A DNA stretch of 64,000 nt, from positions 1 through 64,000 of the forward strand of contig NZ_KB892377.1 in the NCBI RefSeq assembly GCF_000373785.1, given 5' to 3'. Shown one piece after another: positions 60,727 through 64,000 of this stretch. The first letter of the stretch is position 1. Every line of letters starts with the position of its first letter. The notes beneath the pieces were generated by a model that was given only the letters and a program-made list of their open reading frames with translations, was not told the DNA's origin and did no database searches. This stretch comes from Erysipelothrix tonsillarum DSM 14972. Its GTDB lineage: Bacteria > Bacillota_I > Bacilli_A > Erysipelotrichales > Erysipelotrichaceae. The translations under genes were made by a program, and so were the position numbers.

Positions 60727-62019
60727 TTACTGGTCTGAATTCACCTTCAAGATGGATTCGACGATTTGGTGGTGGATACTAATGCGATCGTCTTGAGTAA
60801 ATACGTTAACGGGACTGATAAAAATCTTGTTTGGATGTTTTAAATCTGGGATATCTGTAATAAGAACATCGCAATATAATGGATTGTAGACAAATATAAT
60901 AATGGTATTGTTATAAATATGTCTGAGTTCTTTTTGAAAGTATGGTCCAGCACTTAAAGATTCTGAAAATTTTATGCAGATACGTAGAGGTTTTGTTTTT
61001 CTGCTGTAGTAAGGTTCTAAATAATAGATGAGTTCAATGAAATCGTCATCGATTAAATTACGATATTTTCCATTGTTGTCTTTGATAAAGTTTTCGGTAA
61101 AAAATTTAATACGCTGGATTCGAGTTACTTTATTTGAGTCTTCACTTATTAAAGTTGGTTTAAAATATATTTCATGTCGTAGTTCGTATGTGATGAACAT
61201 AATAGCCATCTGTTCTGCTTTGGGTCGTAATTCAATTGTATCAATGAGTGCATCGTAAAATTTACCTAAAAAATCGTGAAGGAAGAGATCATGTGCATGG
61301 ACTTCTTGATCAATTTTTTTCATAAGGAACCGTGTATCTTTTGATTTTTGTTCGAAGAATAAACAAACAATAGTGGGTAAATATGTTTTCGGTTTTAAAG
61401 GCGAGAAAATTGGATCCAAACAATCTCTTAATGAATCGCTGATTACAGTTTGACAATGTTCACCAAAAGGAATAAATTGGATTGTTGTAGCATTTAATTC
61501 GAGGGAATTCCCTGTAAATTTATAGTAATAATTATAATAAGCGGTAAAATGATAATAAACATTAAATAAATTTCCTTGTACGACAATGCGTTTGTGTTCC
61601 AAGATGAGGGAAAAATGAACTTCGTGGTGAATATCATTAAATTTTTGAATTGCTCTATATACAGCTTTACTTGAAATATATAACGTTTTCGCACAATCTT
61701 GAACAGTGATTGGCTCATTTTTGAGATAACTTTCAAAGATTAGTTTGAAGACCATAAATGATTCACTATTTTTACCATAAAAATCTGCTAACTGACTTTG
61801 GATAATACGTAATTGATAGTGGGGAAGGGGGATATCTTTCCAATTTTTAGTATAGGGATCAATTTCATAGTGAAAACCAATAGCTTGCAGATCCTGATTT
61901 AATTCATGAACCAAACGATGATAATGCCGTGGCGAAACTTTACAGTTATCGGTCTTGTTTGCGACATCCAATAATATTTCGCGTTTACGCTGGTCTGAAG
62001 CTGTGAAGAGTCTATACAT
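60727..62019 (-). CDS. Mga/AtxA-like stand-alone transcriptional regulator
   Basis: 430 aa. N-terminal helix-turn-helix regions, one at about residues 95-130 (ITVQDCAKTLYISSKAVYRAIQKFN, Mga HTH type), then a helical PRD-like middle (about 160-320) and an EIIB-like C-terminal domain (about 335-425; LRICIKFSESLSAGPYFQKEL, INYNN..VTDIP pattern). This order resembles Mga, AtxA and related PRD-containing virulence regulators. No antiterminator CAT domain is present. Convergent with the response regulator. PRD histidines cannot be assigned with confidence. Confidence 0.72.
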   Translation of the reverse strand: MYRLFTASDQRKREILLDVANKTDNCKVSPRHYHRLVHELNQDLQAIGFHYEIDPYTKNWKDIPLPHYQLRIIQSQLADFYGKNSESFMVFKLIFESYLKNEPITVQDCAKTLYISSKAVYRAIQKFNDIHHEVHFSLILEHKRIVVQGNLFNVYYHFTAYYNYYYKFTGNSLELNATTIQFIPFGEHCQTVISDSLRDCLDPIFSPLKPKTYLPTIVCLFFEQKSKDTRFLMKKIDQEVHAHDLFLHDFLGKFYDALIDTIELRPKAEQMAIMFITYELRHEIYFKPTLISEDSNKVTRIQRIKFFTENFIKDNNGKYRNLIDDDFIELIYYLEPYYSRKTKPLRICIKFSESLSAGPYFQKELRHIYNNTIIIFVYNPLYCDVLITDIPDLKHPNKIFISPVNVFTQDDRISIHHQIVESILKVNSDQ

Positions 62020-62060
62020 ATGATCACCTCTATAGATAGTATAACTGAGTTTGTAGGTAT

Positions 62061-62090
62061 TAAAAACCCCTTGAAGAAAAGGGGTTTTGT
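62061..62090 (-). terminator. Terminator of dehydrogenase gene
   Basis: AAAACCCCTT ... AAGGGGTTTT, 10-bp stem; T-run on the minus strand. It starts at the stop of the minus-strand gene. Confidence 0.85.
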
Positions 62091-62091
62091 T

Positions 62092-63132
62092 TTATTTAAT
62101 TGGTTTTGTTGCAGGAAGATCGAGTGCTTTTAAGAATCCAGGTTCAGCATTAACCACCATTGGAATTAAATTTACGCTGGGTGCCGTACTTGAAGAAAAA
62201 GGTTCGTCATTAGGGATCATACCTTCGATACGAATATCAAGAGTAGGTTCACCTTCAATATGATAACCATCATACATAATCGGTTCTTTTTGTAAATCAT
62301 CACAAACCTTATGTACAAAATGGAAGCCAGTTACTTCGACGCCATCTTTCATACATTTCATAATGAATTCATGACCACTAATCGTTCCAACATCAACATG
62401 ACCACAAGGTGGATCTAGCGGCATTGTTGCTGTATGAATCACATGTTCTTCTTCATAAGTATCGTAATCGATGTTTGCTTGTTCAGCGAGAACCATCGCT
62501 GTTGGACCGTAGTATGATGTAATGATGTCTTTCAACACATCACCATTAAAGGATTCAATCGTTTTACCATACCCAAATACTTGAACCCAAGGGGATGTGT
62601 TAAGTTGATCATCTTGACCCCCATGAACAATAATCTTGTCGACACGTCCGCACATGGAAGATGCAACAATGGGTAGGTAAGGTGTGAATAAACCTGGGAA
62701 AATTCCTTGTTGAGTGTAGGTAACTCCATTTTTTAACGCGCATTCGTGAACCATTTTATAGATTTCTGGTGCTGTTTCATGCATATGATAAACAGGTAAA
62801 GGTGAAATTACATTTTTTCCGGCGTTGAGCGCTTTACAGATATTTTCTGCATTGGGTACAAAACCCGTTGGGCGTAGATCACCCGGTGTTCGCATATTCG
62901 GTAAATATGTAAGCACAACGTCTGCATCTAATGCGAGAGCAGCATCAATATCATCGGTAACGATGATGCCGGATTCTTTAAAGCCAAAAATGGAACCCGC
63001 ATCTTTCCCAACTTTTGATGGATCTGTGTCGATTGCGGCAACAAGTTCTAATGATTGTTTTTCTTGGATCATCTTTACAGCGTAACGACCAACGCTGCCT
63101 AGACCCCAAATAATTACTTTATATTTTCTCAT
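62092..63132 (-). CDS. NAD(P)-dependent dehydrogenase, dihydrodipicolinate reductase-like
   Basis: 346 aa. Rossmann fold VIIWGLGSVGRYAVKMI and DTDPSKVGKDAG at the N terminus, substrate domain with QQGIFPGLFTPYLPI. Similar in layout to 2,4-diaminopentanoate dehydrogenase and other DapB-like oxidoreductases; DapB itself is shorter and has different active-site residues. The same-strand MFS transporter upstream might supply the substrate, but a terminator and a separate promoter lie between. AAAGGAGC upstream of ATG. Confidence 0.75.
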   Translation of the reverse strand: MRKYKVIIWGLGSVGRYAVKMIQEKQSLELVAAIDTDPSKVGKDAGSIFGFKESGIIVTDDIDAALALDADVVLTYLPNMRTPGDLRPTGFVPNAENICKALNAGKNVISPLPVYHMHETAPEIYKMVHECALKNGVTYTQQGIFPGLFTPYLPIVASSMCGRVDKIIVHGGQDDQLNTSPWVQVFGYGKTIESFNGDVLKDIITSYYGPTAMVLAEQANIDYDTYEEEHVIHTATMPLDPPCGHVDVGTISGHEFIMKCMKDGVEVTGFHFVHKVCDDLQKEPIMYDGYHIEGEPTLDIRIEGMIPNDEPFSSSTAPSVNLIPMVVNAEPGFLKALDLPATKPIK

Positions 63133-63159
63133 ATAAAGCTCCTTTCGATGTATACTCGT

Positions 63160-63188
63160 ATATTAGTTCATAATATGACGCGCTACAA
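63160..63188 (-). promoter_or_regulatory. Promoter of dehydrogenase gene
   Basis: On the minus strand: -35 TTGTAG (63183-63188), 17-nt spacer, -10 TAATAT (63160-63165). Confidence 0.5.
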
Positions 63189-63220
63189 TTTTGTGATTAT
63201 GAATCTATAATTCACAAAAT
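63188..63220. promoter_or_regulatory. Large inverted repeat at the -35 edge of dehydrogenase promoter
   Basis: ATTTTGTGA (63188-63196) N15 TCACAAAAT (63212-63220), perfect 9-bp arms, with inner TTAT/ATAA pairing. It abuts the -35, a position for an activator. The spacing does not fit CRP/FNR. Confidence 0.5.
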
Positions 63221-63334
63221 GTTATTTAATCCAACAGATTAAGGTTAAAGAGTGCATTAAATCGTAAAAAAAAGCTGAAATGGGACATTATTAGACGCAT
63301 TTTCGACAAATATCAAGAATGATAACACGAGTAA

Positions 63335-63362
63335 ATAAAAAAAACACGGTGTAAACCGTGTC
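63335..63362 (-). terminator. Terminator of MFS transporter gene
   Basis: ACACGGT-GTAA-ACCGTGT flanked by A residues on the plus strand (U-run on the minus strand), just after the MFS stop. Confidence 0.85.
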
Positions 63363-63369
63363 TTAATAT

Positions 63370-64000
63370 TTAGAAGACTTCATTATAACGTTTATATACA
63401 TATGCAACACAAACTAAATTTATGATTGCGACCGAGACATTAAAAATCATGACGTAGCGAATGTTAATATCCGCGATAAGACCTGTAAGGTAAGGACAGA
63501 TCATAACTGAAATGCTTGTGGCCATCGTATAAATACTTGTGGCTTTTCCTTTGCGACTAGGAAAAAATGCTAACATAATCGCAAGAGCTAACTGCCAAAT
63601 ACCTCCTGCTGCAAAGATACCAATACCGAATGCCCCTAACTTGCAAATAAGTGGAGTAGGTATGCATACAATGAGGATTAGAATAAAGAGGGTGATTGTG
63701 GAACAAATCAAGAGTATTTTATCGTTTGCCTTCGTTTTTTTCGAAATATAAGCAGTAATAAATACTGAAATAAAGGACCCAAGGCTGTAGGATGAAACGA
63801 GTGTTAATGCCGCTTCACGTTCCATGCCGGCTAATTGAATCGCATATTCGGGAAGCCACCATACGATAATATTAAACAGCGTTACAATCGTAAATCCAAG
63901 GATAAATAATGCGATGCCTTCTTTTTTTAGACTTGGTTGAGATTTTGTAAATGTTGGGGCAGATATCGATTGTGTATTGTTACATTGACGATCTTTTGGA
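63370..64000 (-). CDS. MFS transporter, C-terminal part (runs off window)
   Basis: The open frame on the minus strand continues from the stop at 63370 past the internal Met at 63825 to the window end. The visible part begins with a polar loop (PKDRQCNNTQS ... QPSLKKEG), typical of the central cytosolic loop of MFS proteins, then about six hydrophobic helices: GIALFILGFTIVTLFNIIVWWLPEY, SYSLGSFISVFITAYIS, ILLICSTITLFILILIVCI, FGIGIFAAGGIWQLALAIMLAF, ATSISVMICPYLTGLIADI, and FNVSVAIINLVCVAYVY. FPSRKGKATSIYTMATS resembles the loop 10-11 region. Substrate unknown. The N-terminal half is outside the window. Confidence 0.85.
   Translation of the reverse strand, partial: PKDRQCNNTQSISAPTFTKSQPSLKKEGIALFILGFTIVTLFNIIVWWLPEYAIQLAGMEREAALTLVSSYSLGSFISVFITAYISKKTKANDKILLICSTITLFILILIVCIPTPLICKLGAFGIGIFAAGGIWQLALAIMLAFFPSRKGKATSIYTMATSISVMICPYLTGLIADINIRYVMIFNVSVAIINLVCVAYVYKRYNEVF

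Noticed and set aside
63188-63220. CRP/FNR binding site
   Set aside because: The TGTGA and TCACA halves are 15 bp apart rather than the 6 (CRP) or 4 (FNR) needed.

Overview
The window is a contiguous, low-G+C, Gram-positive (Bacillota) chromosomal segment. Gene style (Shine-Dalgarno AGGAGG, extended -10 promoters, lipoprotein binding proteins, PTS sugar uptake, TagF-like CDP-glycerol transferase, pyruvate dehydrogenase with a salvage lipoate ligase) suggests Erysipelotrichia. My best guess, from family resemblance only, is Erysipelothrix. There is no phage, insertion sequence, CRISPR array or tRNA that I can see.

Layout. 1-273: end of a 23S rRNA gene, then 5S rRNA and a terminator (end of an rrn operon). 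274-5880: Ugp-type ABC importer (ATPase, two permeases, binding lipoprotein) with an MBL/beta-CASP hydrolase inside the operon. 5889-7421: unknown 183-aa protein and a WYL regulator under a promoter whose spacer is a palindrome. 7556-11700: deoxynucleoside kinase, cysE, purA, 5'-nucleotidase family enzyme. 11760-15756: 74-codon small ORF, internal terminator, then a heterodimeric ABC exporter, an arrangement like Bacillus subtilis bmrB-bmrCD. 16008-23014: housekeeping and hypothetical genes (M42 and M24 peptidases, GntR regulator, cyclophilin, a broken TagF-like gene, histidine phosphatase, DUF2721). 23148-29428: lplA and the four-gene pyruvate dehydrogenase operon.

29636-37215: opp oligopeptide importer with two unusual insertions: OppC carries a seven-repeat RCC1-like propeller in its first extracellular loop, and OppF carries about 165 residues of helical/coiled-coil sequence between Walker A and the Q-loop. 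37237-41246: MarR regulator and a second heterodimeric exporter with a clear MarR operator. 41276-45108: MBL-like protein with altered metal motif, HAD phosphatase, ABM-domain protein, CBS/DRTGG family II pyrophosphatase. 45224-50078: sucrose locus (scrK, scrB, scrA, scrR) with ScrR-type operators. 50160-52000: a distinctly AT-rich two-gene unit, SatD-like protein plus DUF3307 membrane protein, preceded by four 19-bp palindromes. 52201-60716: YihX-like phosphatase, phosphohexomutase and an ABC importer with its own YesM/YesN-type two-component system; I read this as hexose-phosphate uptake (AfuABC/HptARS-like) rather than iron. 60727-64000: Mga/AtxA-like regulator, dehydrogenase, and the C-terminal part of an MFS transporter that runs off the window.

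The most interesting items are the RCC1-OppC fusion, the SatD-DUF3307 unit with its operator cluster, the small-ORF/attenuator/exporter locus, and the MBL hydrolase embedded in the ugp operon.
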